From contig JBFWNN010000010.1 of NCBI GenBank assembly GCA_050251035.1, positions 41,109 through 105,108 of the forward strand: DNA of 64,000 bases, written 5' to 3'. Shown in pieces: positions 18,122-26,752 of the stretch. The notes beneath the pieces were generated by a model. That model saw nothing but the letters and a program-made list of their open reading frames with translations, had not been told where the DNA came from and did no database searches. Position numbers and translations under genes: made by a program. Each line of letters opens with the position of its first letter. The first letter of the stretch is position 1. This stretch comes from Taklimakanibacter sp050251035. GTDB taxonomy: Bacteria; Pseudomonadota; Alphaproteobacteria; Rhizobiales; Aestuariivirgaceae.

Positions 18122-18170
18122 CGGTACGGAGCATTGTCGAATTCGCATTAGCAATCTGTTCACCGTACCG
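18122..18170. promoter_or_regulatory. 8-bp inverted repeat immediately upstream of rsmH
   Basis: CGGTACGG at 18122-18129 and CCGTACCG at 18163-18170 are perfect inverted copies. The distal arm ends 6 bases before the rsmH ATG, where a ribosome site would be expected but no clear one is seen. This could be an operator or a stem controlling translation. The arms sit where mraZ and its operator repeats would normally be found. Confidence 0.4.
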
Positions 18171-18176
18171 AAAAAC

Positions 18177-19190
18177 ATGACTTTCTCGCCCAGCGCAGAT
18201 GCCCGGCACCGGCCGGTGATGCTCGCGGAGGTGCTCGCTGCACTGGCGCCGCGCGATGGCGGCATCTATGTGGACGGAACCTTCGGTGCCGGCGGCTATA
18301 CGCGCGGGTTGCTTGCCGCTGCCCATTGCAAAGTCCTGGCCATCGACCGCGACCCGCAAGCGATTTCGGACGGCGCCGCGCTCGTCGCCGATTTTCCCGA
18401 CCGCCTGACGCTGGTCGAAGGCCGCTTCAGCGACATGGAAAACCTGGCTGCGCGCTTCGGCATCGCCATGATCGACGGGGCAACCCTCGACGTCGGCGTG
18501 TCCTCGATGCAGCTCGATGAAGCCCAGCGCGGGTTCTCCTTCGCCAAGGAAGGCCCGCTCGACATGCGGATGGAGCAGGCGGGGGTCTCGGCCGCCGACA
18601 TCGTGAACCGGGCCGAGGCCGATGAGCTCACCCGCATCATCGGCATATTGGGCGAGGAGCGCAAAGCCCGCGCCATCGCCCAGGCGATCGTGAAGGCGCG
18701 GAAGGACGAGCCGATCCTGACCACGCAGGCATTGGTGCGCGCCATCGAAAGGGCGACCGGAAAGCAGCGGCCGCAGGACCGCATCCATCCGGCCACGCGC
18801 ACCTTCCAGGCCTTGCGCATCCACGTGAACCAGGAGTTGGAAGAGCTGGCGCTGGCCCTGTCGGCGGTGGAGCGGATGCTCAAGCCGGGCGGCAGGCTGG
18901 CGGTCGTCACCTTCCATTCGCTGGAAGACCGCATCGTGAAGCGGTTCTTCGCCGAGCGCAGCGGCAAGCTGCCCGCCTCGTCGCGCCATATGCCCGGACG
19001 CGAGGCGGCGAGCGCGGCCCGTTTCGCTCCCGTGTTCAAGGGGCATCAGGAGCCGAGCGCGACCGAGACGGCACAGAATCCGCGCGCCCGCTCGGCCAAG
19101 CTGCGCGCCGGCGAGCGCACCGGGGCCGCGGCCTTGCCGCTCAACCTCGCAGATCTCGCGGTCCCACAAATCGAAGGGTGGCGCCACTGA
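18177..19190 (+). CDS. rsmH: 16S rRNA (cytosine(1402)-N(4))-methyltransferase RsmH (MraW)
   Basis: This 337-residue SAM-dependent methyltransferase modifies C1402 of 16S rRNA and is the first gene of the dcw cluster here. The SAM site is DGTFGAGGYTRGLL (about residues 34-47), with LAIDRDPQA after it. Later blocks are SFAKEGPLDMRM and KPGGRLAVVTFHSLEDRIVKRFF, all family hallmarks. The start is taken at ATG 18177; the family core begins about residue 14 (PVMLAEVL), so an internal start is possible. Its stop overlaps the ftsL ATG (TGATG), showing translational coupling. Confidence 0.95.
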   Translation: MTFSPSADARHRPVMLAEVLAALAPRDGGIYVDGTFGAGGYTRGLLAAAHCKVLAIDRDPQAISDGAALVADFPDRLTLVEGRFSDMENLAARFGIAMIDGATLDVGVSSMQLDEAQRGFSFAKEGPLDMRMEQAGVSAADIVNRAEADELTRIIGILGEERKARAIAQAIVKARKDEPILTTQALVRAIERATGKQRPQDRIHPATRTFQALRIHVNQELEELALALSAVERMLKPGGRLAVVTFHSLEDRIVKRFFAERSGKLPASSRHMPGREAASAARFAPVFKGHQEPSATETAQNPRARSAKLRAGERTGAAALPLNLADLAVPQIEGWRH

Positions 19191-19540
19191 TGCTCAGAGC
19201 CTTCAATGCCTGTCTGGTCCTCGCGGTGCTCGTGGCCGCCTATGTGCTCTATTCGCTCGAACATTCCATTCGCGGCGTGGAGCGCCAGATCTCGCGCTCG
19301 AACGGCCAGATTGCCACCGAGCGGGAAATGATCGGCCTGCTCAATGCCGAGTGGTCGAGCCTGGTGCGGCCCGATCGCCTGCAGCGGCTCACCGAGCAGC
19401 ATCTGAAGCTCAAGCGTATCTCGCCCGACCAGTTCGTGAAGATCAACGAGCTTGCCGCGCGCATTCCCGCCGAGCCTCAGGTGAAGCTCGAGGAAGAGGG
19501 CAAGGATGCGATCGGCGACATCCTCAAGGCGATGGAGTGA
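19190..19540 (+). CDS. ftsL: Cell division protein FtsL
   Basis: This 116-residue bitopic inner-membrane protein has a short cytosolic N-terminus and a membrane segment at about residues 5-21 (NACLVLAVLVAAYVLY). A coiled-coil-like periplasmic region follows (HSIRGVERQISRSNGQIATEREMI, then WSSLVRPDRLQRLTEQH), with the typical LxRPDRL element. FtsL joins FtsB and FtsQ to activate septal peptidoglycan synthesis by FtsW-FtsI. Position between rsmH and ftsI, size and topology make the call firm although the sequence is poorly conserved. Confidence 0.88.
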   Translation: MLRAFNACLVLAVLVAAYVLYSLEHSIRGVERQISRSNGQIATEREMIGLLNAEWSSLVRPDRLQRLTEQHLKLKRISPDQFVKINELAARIPAEPQVKLEEEGKDAIGDILKAME

Positions 19541-19544
19541 GACG

Positions 19545-21233
19545 GTGATCCTGGTCAATTCCCGCAAAGATGGGCATCTTGCCGGACGCAACCGCCTGCG
19601 CCTCGTGAGCGCCGGCTTCATCCTGTTCTTCGCCTCGATCAGCGCCCAGCTCGGCTACCTCACCTTGTGGGAGGGCCGCCCCGAGCGGCCCGTCATCGAA
19701 TACAGCGAAAGGGTGCCGCGGCCCGATATCGTCGACCGCAACGGCGTGGTGCTCGCGACCGATCTCTCGGTTTTCTCGCTCTACGCCGATCCGCGCAAGA
19801 TCCTCGACGTTGACGAGGCGGTCGAGCTCCTGACCGCCACCACGTCGGGCTTCGATGCCAAGTCGCTACGCCAGAAACTGCAGCAGCCCAACCGAGCTTT
19901 CGTCTGGCTCAAGCGCGAAGTGAGCCCGGCCGAGCGCGAGGCGATCCACAATCTCGGCATCCCCGGCATTGGTTTCCGGCTCGAGACCAAGCGGGTGTAT
20001 CCGATGGGACGCCTCGCCAGCCATGTGCTGGGCTATGTCGATCTCGATTCCAAAGGCATCGCCGGGATCGAGAAGTTCCTCGACGACCAGGGCGCGCTCT
20101 ACACCGCCTCCCTTGCCGAGGACAATACGCGCGCCATGCCGGCGGTGCTGTCGATCGATATCCGCGTCCAGCACGCGCTCGCCGACGAACTCGCCAAGAG
20201 CATCGTCAAATTCCGCGCCAAGGCCGGCGGCGGCATCGTGCTCGATGCAAAGAGCGGCGAGGTGCTGGGCCTCGTCTCGCTGCCCGATTTCAATCCCAAT
20301 CAAGAAAACAAGAACTTCACCTTCGATCAGGCCAACCGGATGACGAGCGGCGTGTTCGAGCTGGGCTCGGTCATCAAGGCGGTGTCCTTCGCCATGGCGC
20401 TGGACTATGGCACGGCGGATCTCACGAGCCGCTTCGACGCCCGCACCCCCCTGGTGATCGGGCGCGCCGTCATCCATGATTTCCAGCCGACCCGGCGCAT
20501 CCTGTCGCTGCCCGAGGTCTTCACCAATTCCTCCAATATCGGCACCGCGCGCATGGTGCTCGGCGTCGACGTGACGAAGCATCAGGAGTTCCTGCGCCGC
20601 GTCGGGCTGATGGACCGGCTGGTGACGGAACTGCCGGAAAACGCCAAGCCGATCCTGCCCAAGCGCTGGGGCAGGCTGGTCCAGGCGACCGTCGCCTTCG
20701 GTCACGGTTTTGCCGTACAGCCGCTGCAAGGAGCGCAGGTGGTGGCAGGTTTGCTCAATGACGGAAATATGCTTCCGGTGACGTTTCTCAAGCGTGACCG
20801 GGCGGACGCCAAGCCTTTGGCGCACCGGGTGATAAAGTCCACGACCAGCGAGAAACTGCGCTACCTGTTCAGGCTGAACGGGCTCGAAGGCAGCGCCCGC
20901 AAGGCCAATGCCAATGCGCCGGGCTATCGCATCGGCGGCAAGACCGGCACCGCCGAGAAGGTGGTGAACGGGCGCTATGACAAGAGCAAGAACCTGACCG
21001 TCTTCACCGGCGCCTTCCCGATGGAAGATCCGCAATATGTCGTCATGGTGTTGCTGGACGAGCCGCAGGCGACGCCCGAAACCTATGGTTTCTCAACCTC
21101 GGGCTGGAACGCGGTGCCGACCGCCGGCAATATCATCGCCCGCATCGGGCCGTTGCTGGGGATCGAGCCCGTTCTCACCGACGATGAGCGCAAGGCGCTC
21201 GCCAAGCAGGCGGAGAAGGAGGGGAGGACCTGA
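19545..21233 (+). CDS. ftsI: Septal peptidoglycan transpeptidase FtsI (PBP3)
   Basis: This 562-residue class B penicillin-binding protein is started at GTG 19545, 4 bases after the ftsL stop, with GGAG in the ftsL end. An N-terminal membrane anchor is at about residues 18-42. It is followed by the PBP dimer domain (RPDIVDRNGVVLA) and the transpeptidase domain with all active motifs: S275-V-I-K, S329-S-N and K466-T-G. It crosslinks septal murein in complex with FtsW. The gene ends 2 bases before murE. Confidence 0.95.
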   Translation: MILVNSRKDGHLAGRNRLRLVSAGFILFFASISAQLGYLTLWEGRPERPVIEYSERVPRPDIVDRNGVVLATDLSVFSLYADPRKILDVDEAVELLTATTSGFDAKSLRQKLQQPNRAFVWLKREVSPAEREAIHNLGIPGIGFRLETKRVYPMGRLASHVLGYVDLDSKGIAGIEKFLDDQGALYTASLAEDNTRAMPAVLSIDIRVQHALADELAKSIVKFRAKAGGGIVLDAKSGEVLGLVSLPDFNPNQENKNFTFDQANRMTSGVFELGSVIKAVSFAMALDYGTADLTSRFDARTPLVIGRAVIHDFQPTRRILSLPEVFTNSSNIGTARMVLGVDVTKHQEFLRRVGLMDRLVTELPENAKPILPKRWGRLVQATVAFGHGFAVQPLQGAQVVAGLLNDGNMLPVTFLKRDRADAKPLAHRVIKSTTSEKLRYLFRLNGLEGSARKANANAPGYRIGGKTGTAEKVVNGRYDKSKNLTVFTGAFPMEDPQYVVMVLLDEPQATPETYGFSTSGWNAVPTAGNIIARIGPLLGIEPVLTDDERKALAKQAEKEGRT

Positions 21234-21235
21234 CG

Positions 21236-22702
21236 ATGAGCGTCCTGCTCTCGAGGCTCTTGGCCGACGATGCGGCTTTGCCGTGCGGCGCCGGCGACGC
21301 GGCGATATCGGGCCTTACCGCCGACAGCCGGCAAGTGAAGCCCGGCTTCCTGTTCGCGGCGCTGCCCGGCACCAAGGTCGATGGCGCGCAATTCATTCCG
21401 CAGGCGATCGCGGCGGGCGCCGTCGCCGTCATCGCCGGCCCGTCGGCCTTCGTGCCCAAGGCAAGCTCCATCCTGATCAAGGCGGAGAACCCGCATCAGC
21501 TCTTCGCCCGCATCGCCTCCCGCTTCGCCGGCAGCCAGCCCGACATCGTCGCCGCCGTCACCGGCACCAACGGCAAGACGTCGGTCGCAGCCTTCGTGCG
21601 CCAGATCTGGCAGTCGATGGGCTTCCGCGCCGCCAGCATCGGCACCGTCGGCATCGTCGGACCGTCGGGCGAGGAATATCTCGCCCACACGACGCCCGAT
21701 CCGGTGAAGCTGCATCACACGCTGGCCGGCCTCGCGCTCGACCACGTGACGCATCTCGCCATGGAGGCCTCGAGCCATGGCCTCGCGCAATTCCGTCTGG
21801 ACGGCGTCAGGCTCGCGGCGGCGGGCTTCACCAACCTCACTCGCGACCATCTCGATTATCACGCGACCTTCGAGGACTATTTCGCCGCCAAGATGCGGCT
21901 GTTCTCCGAATTGCTGCCGGAAGGCGCCACGGCGGTGGTCAATGCCGACACCGACATCGCCAAGGATGTGGTGGCGCGCGCCCGCGCCCATGGCCTGAGG
22001 ATATTCACCGTCGGCGGGAAAGGCTCGGATCTCAAGCTCGTCTCCAGTGTGCGTGACGGCTTCGGCCAGCGCCTGGTGCTCGCGACGGCGAGCGGGCAGC
22101 ATGAGATCTATCTGCCTCTGGTCGGCGATTTCCAGGTGTCCAACGCGCTCGTCGCCGCCGGCCTCGTCATAGCGACGGGCGGCGAGGAAGTGCTCGCCAT
22201 CCATGCGCTCGAATCGCTGAAAGGCGCCAAGGGGCGCCTCGATCTGGTGGCGCATTCGGCCCTGGGCGCGCCGATTTTCGTCGACTACGCCCATACGCCT
22301 GACGCCCTGGAGAAGGCCATATTGGCGCTGAAGCCCTATGTGCGGCGCAAGCTGGCCGTCGTCTTCGGCGCCGGCGGCGACCGCGACAAGGGCAAGCGTC
22401 CTCAGATGGGGGCGATCGTGGCCCGGCTCGCCGACATCCCTTATGTGACCGACGACAATCCGCGCTCGGAAGATCCGGCGGCGATCCGCAGCGAGGTCAT
22501 GGCGGCATGCCCCAGCGGCATCGACATCGGCGATCGCGCGCGCGCCATCCGCACGGCGGTCGACGCCCTGGAGGAGGGCGACATCCTTCTCGTCGCCGGC
22601 AAGGGCCATGAGCCCGGCCAGGCGATCGGCGGCAAGGTGCTGCCCTTCAGCGATCACGACGCGGTCAAAGCGGCGGTGGCCGGCGAGGACTATCATGGCT
22701 GA
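21236..22702 (+). CDS. murE: UDP-MurNAc-L-Ala-D-Glu:meso-diaminopimelate ligase MurE
   Basis: This 488-residue cytosolic Mur ligase adds the third residue to the peptidoglycan stem peptide using ATP. The ATP loop is TGTNGKTS (about residue 112), followed by the central blocks MEASSHGL and TNLTRDHLDYH. DDNPRSEDP contains the DNPR motif that selects meso-diaminopimelate over lysine, as expected for a Gram-negative. It overlaps murF by 8 bases. Confidence 0.96.
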   Translation: MSVLLSRLLADDAALPCGAGDAAISGLTADSRQVKPGFLFAALPGTKVDGAQFIPQAIAAGAVAVIAGPSAFVPKASSILIKAENPHQLFARIASRFAGSQPDIVAAVTGTNGKTSVAAFVRQIWQSMGFRAASIGTVGIVGPSGEEYLAHTTPDPVKLHHTLAGLALDHVTHLAMEASSHGLAQFRLDGVRLAAAGFTNLTRDHLDYHATFEDYFAAKMRLFSELLPEGATAVVNADTDIAKDVVARARAHGLRIFTVGGKGSDLKLVSSVRDGFGQRLVLATASGQHEIYLPLVGDFQVSNALVAAGLVIATGGEEVLAIHALESLKGAKGRLDLVAHSALGAPIFVDYAHTPDALEKAILALKPYVRRKLAVVFGAGGDRDKGKRPQMGAIVARLADIPYVTDDNPRSEDPAAIRSEVMAACPSGIDIGDRARAIRTAVDALEEGDILLVAGKGHEPGQAIGGKVLPFSDHDAVKAAVAGEDYHG

Positions 22703-24236
22703 GCGGGCGCTGTGGACGATCGATGAGCTCGCCGCCGCCACGGGCGGCCGCTTGCGCGGCTCCGTCGCGATGCCGCTGACCGGTGTGTCGATCGACAGCC
22801 GCAGCGTCGCCAAGGGCGACATCTTCGCCGCCATCAAGGGCGATCGCGTCGACGGTCATGACTATGCCCATATGGCGCTCAAGGCCGGCGCCGGCCTCGC
22901 CATCGTGTCGCGGCCGACGGATGACATGGCCGCCTCGGGACCACTGCTCGTCGTCGACGACGTGCTCAAGGCGCTGGAGAAGATCGGGCTCGCGGCGCGG
23001 GCGCGGTCGAAGGCCCAGATCGTCGCGGTGACCGGCAGCGTCGGCAAGACCAGCACCAAGGAGATGCTGCGCCTCGCGCTGTCGGCCTCGGGCTATACCC
23101 ATGCCTCGGTCGCCTCATTCAACAATCACTGGGGCGTGCCGCTGACGCTGGCGCGCATGCCGGCGGACACGGCCTATGGCGTGTTCGAGATCGGCATGAA
23201 CCATGCGGGCGAGATCACGCCGCTCGTCAAGATGGTGCGCCCGCATATCGCCGTCATCACCACCGTGGTGGCGAGCCATCTCGGCCATTTCTCCTCCGTC
23301 GCCGAGATCGCCGACGCCAAGGCCGAGATCTTCTCGGGCGTCGAGCCCGGCGGTCATGCGGTCCTCAATCGCGACAACGAATATTTCGACCGGCTGGTCG
23401 CGGCCGCCGGCACGGCCGGCATCCGGGAGATCGTAGGCTTCGGCAAGCACCCCGATGCCCGGGCGCGGCTCGAGAGAACGGCCCTGCATCCCGACTGCTC
23501 CTGCATCACGGCGTCGATCCTCGGCGAGGCGGTGATCTACAAGCTCGGCATGCCAGGCGAGCATATGGTGCTCAACAGCCTGGCGGCGCTCGCCGCCGTC
23601 AAGCTCGCCGGCGCCGATCTCGCGCGCGCGAGCCTGGCCCTGGCGGCGGCCCAGCCGGCCAAGGGCCGCGGCGTACAATCGCTGCTCAGGGCGCCCGGCG
23701 GCCGCATCCTTCTCATCGACGAAAGCTACAATGCCAATCCGGTCTCGGTGCGGGCCGCGCTGGCCTTGCTCAAACGGGCCGAGCCTGGGAAAAACGGCCG
23801 CCGCATAGCGGTTCTGGGTGACATGCTGGAACTCGGCCACGAGGCGGCCTCGCTCCATGCCGGCCTTGCCGGCGCTGTAGACGAGGCCAAGGTCGATGTC
23901 CTATATGCCTCGGGGCCTCTCATGGCCCATCTCTGGGACAAGATTCCGCCCAACCGGCGCGGTGCCTATGCCGAAAAATCGGATGGTCTTGCGGCCTCGC
24001 TGCTCGGCGGGCTGAAAGCCGGCGATGTGGTGATGGTCAAGGGGTCGCTCGGCAGCCGCATGGGGCCGCTGGTCGACGCCATAAGAGGTCAGTTCCTCGA
24101 CGATCACGAGGCTCTTGGATTGAAGCAATCCAAGAGCCTGAACGTGATCGATTCAAAAAATAAGGAGCGGGGTTATCGCGAAAAGCCGGCATCCACTTTT
24201 TCGCGCCCCGCTCCGCCCGACAAGGACGGCCGCTAA
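22695..24236 (+). CDS. murF: UDP-MurNAc-tripeptide:D-Ala-D-Ala ligase MurF with repeat-derived C-terminal tail
   Basis: This 513-residue enzyme adds D-Ala-D-Ala to complete the UDP-MurNAc-pentapeptide. The ATP loop is TGSVGKTSTKE (about residue 113). Also present are VASFNNHWGVPLT, EIGMNHAGEI and DESYNANPVSVRAAL. The catalytic domains end near residue 465 (KGSLGSRMGPLVDAI). From about residue 470 to the stop the frame runs through a composite palindromic repeat (24102-24214), adding roughly 38-44 hydrophilic residues not expected in the family. The stop overlaps the mraY ATG (TAATG), so the tail is certainly translated if coupling operates. Confidence 0.95.
   Translation: MAERALWTIDELAAATGGRLRGSVAMPLTGVSIDSRSVAKGDIFAAIKGDRVDGHDYAHMALKAGAGLAIVSRPTDDMAASGPLLVVDDVLKALEKIGLAARARSKAQIVAVTGSVGKTSTKEMLRLALSASGYTHASVASFNNHWGVPLTLARMPADTAYGVFEIGMNHAGEITPLVKMVRPHIAVITTVVASHLGHFSSVAEIADAKAEIFSGVEPGGHAVLNRDNEYFDRLVAAAGTAGIREIVGFGKHPDARARLERTALHPDCSCITASILGEAVIYKLGMPGEHMVLNSLAALAAVKLAGADLARASLALAAAQPAKGRGVQSLLRAPGGRILLIDESYNANPVSVRAALALLKRAEPGKNGRRIAVLGDMLELGHEAASLHAGLAGAVDEAKVDVLYASGPLMAHLWDKIPPNRRGAYAEKSDGLAASLLGGLKAGDVVMVKGSLGSRMGPLVDAIRGQFLDDHEALGLKQSKSLNVIDSKNKERGYREKPASTFSRPAPPDKDGR
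24102..24214. repeat. Composite palindromic repeat (modules A and B) inside murF
   Basis: Module A (24102-24149) is bounded by GATCACG and CGTGATC and has 14-base perfect arms (AGGCTCTTGGATTG and its complement) around a 3-base loop. Module B (24164-24214) has GGAGCGGGG and CCCCGCTCC ends and inner TCGCGAAAA/TTTTTCGCG arms. The reverse complement of this unit aligns with 63803-63913, with the same module order and the same 14-base gap between modules. Module B resembles the palindromes at 33175 and 36464. Unlike those, this copy is entirely within a reading frame. Confidence 0.85.
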
Positions 24237-25324
24237 TGCTCTATCACTTGCTTGTCAGCCTGACCGACGAGGTCTCGGTCCTCAACGTGTTCCGCTACCA
24301 GACGACGCGGACAGGCTCGGCCATCCTCACCGCCTTGCTGTTCATCTGGTGGTTCGGGCCGACCATCATCTCGCTGCTCAAGGTGAAACAGGGCAGGGGC
24401 CAGCCCATCCGCAGCGACGGGCCGCAGCGGCATATCGTCGAGAAGCAGGGCACGCCGACCATGGGCGGGCTGATGATCCTGTCCGGCATCCTCGTATCGA
24501 CGCTGCTGTGGGCCGACCTCGCCAACTATTATGTGTGGGCCGTCCTGTTCGTGACGCTGGGCTTCGGCGCCATCGGCTTCTATGACGACTTCCTCAAGGT
24601 GACGAAATCGACGACGGACGGATTTTCCGGAAAGATCCGCCTGCTGATCGAAATCCTCATCGCCGCGATCGCGGTCGGCATCTTCATGGGCATCGGCGAC
24701 AAGACGATCTCGAGCGCGCTCGCGGTGCCGTTCTTCAAGGACGTGCTCATCCAGTTCGGCGTCTTCTTCCTCGCGGTCGGCATCTTCATCATCGTCGGCG
24801 CCGGCAATGCCGTCAACATGACCGACGGCCTCGACGGGCTCGCCATCGTCCCGGTGATGATCGCCGCCGGCAGCTACGGCCTCATCGCCTATCTCGTCGG
24901 CAATGCCGTGTTCGCCGAATATCTGCAGCTCCACAATGTCAAGGGCACCGGCGAGCTCGCGGTCCTGTGCGGCGCCATACTCGGCGCCGGGCTCGGCTTC
25001 CTGTGGTTCAACGCGCCGCCGGCTATGATCTTCATGGGCGATACCGGCTCCCTGTCGCTGGGCGGCGCCCTCGGCGCCATCGCGGTCGCGGTCAAGCATG
25101 AGATCGTGCTCGGCATCATCGGCGGGCTGTTCGTGCTCGAAACCGCTTCCGTCATCGTCCAGGTCGCTTCCTTCAAGCTCACCGGCAAGCGCGTCTTCGC
25201 CATGGCCCCCTTGCATCATCATTTCGAGCAGAAGGGCTGGAAGGAACCCACCATCGTCATTCGCTTCTGGATCATCGCTTTCGTCCTGGCGCTGATCGGA
25301 CTGTCGACGCTCAAGCTCAGATAG
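24236..25324 (+). CDS. mraY: Phospho-N-acetylmuramoyl-pentapeptide transferase MraY
   Basis: This 362-residue polytopic inner-membrane enzyme transfers phospho-MurNAc-pentapeptide to undecaprenyl phosphate, making lipid I. About ten membrane segments are visible, with the family signatures GTPTMGGLMI, FYDDFLKVTK (Asp pair), NAVNMTDGLDGLA and FMGDTGSL, and the His cluster APLHHHFEQKG near the C-terminus. It overlaps the murF stop by one base, and murD follows after 9 bases. Confidence 0.97.
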   Translation: MLYHLLVSLTDEVSVLNVFRYQTTRTGSAILTALLFIWWFGPTIISLLKVKQGRGQPIRSDGPQRHIVEKQGTPTMGGLMILSGILVSTLLWADLANYYVWAVLFVTLGFGAIGFYDDFLKVTKSTTDGFSGKIRLLIEILIAAIAVGIFMGIGDKTISSALAVPFFKDVLIQFGVFFLAVGIFIIVGAGNAVNMTDGLDGLAIVPVMIAAGSYGLIAYLVGNAVFAEYLQLHNVKGTGELAVLCGAILGAGLGFLWFNAPPAMIFMGDTGSLSLGGALGAIAVAVKHEIVLGIIGGLFVLETASVIVQVASFKLTGKRVFAMAPLHHHFEQKGWKEPTIVIRFWIIAFVLALIGLSTLKLR

Positions 25325-25333
25325 GTCTCGCGG

Positions 25334-26752
25334 ATGTTCCCCGCCCGCACATTCGCGAACAAGACGGTCGGAGTCTTCGGCCTCGCCCGCTCGGGCACCG
25401 CCTGCGCCGAAGCCTTGCGGCTCGGCGGGGCGCGGGTCTTCGCCTGGGACGACGATGCCCAGTCCGTCGAGAAGGCGAGGCAGGAGGGGTTGGCGATAGG
25501 CGATCTCCGCGCCGCGGATTTCTCGACGCTCGATTCGCTCGTTCTCAGCCCCGGCGTGCCGCTCACTCATCCCAAGCCGCATTGGACGGTCGAAAAAGCC
25601 AAGGCGGCCGGGATCGAGATCATCGGCGACACGGAGATCTTCCAGCGCGAGATCACCGGCAGCGGCGCCAGGCTGGTGGCGATCACCGGCACCAACGGCA
25701 AGTCGACGACGACGGCGCTCGCCGGCCATCTCTTCGCCGCCGCCGGACGCGACGTCGATGTCGGCGGCAATATCGGCAAGGCAGTGTTCCTGCTGCGCCA
25801 GCCGGTCAGGGACCGCGTCTATGTGCTGGAGCTGTCATCCTTCCAGATCGACCTGATGCCGAGCCTCAAGCCCGACGCCGGCATCCTCACCAATATCACG
25901 CCCGACCATCTCGACCGCCACGGCACGATCGAGAACTATGTCGCCGTCAAAGCGCGCCTCTTCGCCAAGCAGACGGCGGGCGACACGGCGATCATCGGGG
26001 TCGACGAGAGCTGGGGCGAGGAGATCGTCAAAGGTCTCGACACCGGCGCGCGCCTGCTGCCCGTCTCGGTCGAACGCGCGCTCGACGACGGGCTTTCGGC
26101 GCCTGATGGCGTTCTCAAGGAACGCCGGGGCGGCAAGGAGCTGGCGACGCTCGACCTGAGAAGGCTGCCGGCACTCAAGGGCCGGCACAACTGGCAGAAC
26201 GCCGCGATGGCCTATGCGGCGGGACGGGCTCTGGGCCTCGGCCTTGCCGATGTCGAGCGCGGGCTCATGACCTTTGGTGGGCTTGCGCACCGCATGCAGG
26301 AAATAGGGCGCCTCAATGGCGTCGCCTTCATCAACGACTCGAAGGCGACCAATGCCGATGCCGCCGCCAAGGCGCTCGCGTCCTTCGACGAAATCTATTG
26401 GATCGCCGGCGGCATCGCCAAGGCCGGGGGCATCATGCCGCTGGCCTCGTTCTTTCCGAAGATCAGGCGGGCGTATCTCATCGGCGAAGCGGCGGATGAG
26501 TTCGCGCGCACCATCGGCGACCGGGCGCCCGTCATCAAGACGGAGACACTCGACAGGGCGGTCGAGGCCGCGGCACGGGACGCGGCCAAGGAGGGCCGGC
26601 CGGGCGCCGTCGTGCTCTTGTCACCGGCCTGTGCGTCTTTCGACCACTACCGGAATTTCGAAGTGCGGGGGGATGCCTTCGTCAAAGCGGTCGCCGCTCT
26701 GCCGGGCATCCGGATGACCGAGAGGGGGAATGGACATGCTGATAAGCCGTAG
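25334..26752 (+). CDS. murD: UDP-MurNAc-L-alanine:D-glutamate ligase MurD
   Basis: This 472-residue cytosolic Mur ligase adds D-Glu to UDP-MurNAc-L-Ala. The N-terminal Rossmann-like domain has GVFGLARSGTA. The ATP loop is TGTNGKSTT (about residue 119), followed by ELSSFQIDL, NITPDHLDRH and, in the C-terminal domain, FINDSKATN and SPACASFD. The last 22 bases overlap ftsW, tight packing that supports a single transcript. Confidence 0.96.
   Translation: MFPARTFANKTVGVFGLARSGTACAEALRLGGARVFAWDDDAQSVEKARQEGLAIGDLRAADFSTLDSLVLSPGVPLTHPKPHWTVEKAKAAGIEIIGDTEIFQREITGSGARLVAITGTNGKSTTTALAGHLFAAAGRDVDVGGNIGKAVFLLRQPVRDRVYVLELSSFQIDLMPSLKPDAGILTNITPDHLDRHGTIENYVAVKARLFAKQTAGDTAIIGVDESWGEEIVKGLDTGARLLPVSVERALDDGLSAPDGVLKERRGGKELATLDLRRLPALKGRHNWQNAAMAYAAGRALGLGLADVERGLMTFGGLAHRMQEIGRLNGVAFINDSKATNADAAAKALASFDEIYWIAGGIAKAGGIMPLASFFPKIRRAYLIGEAADEFARTIGDRAPVIKTETLDRAVEAAARDAAKEGRPGAVVLLSPACASFDHYRNFEVRGDAFVKAVAALPGIRMTERGNGHADKP

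Noticed and set aside
21083..22837. 584-codon minus-strand open frame over murE
   Set aside because: Shadow of murE/ftsI codon bias; its protein shows no recognisable domain and no ribosome site.
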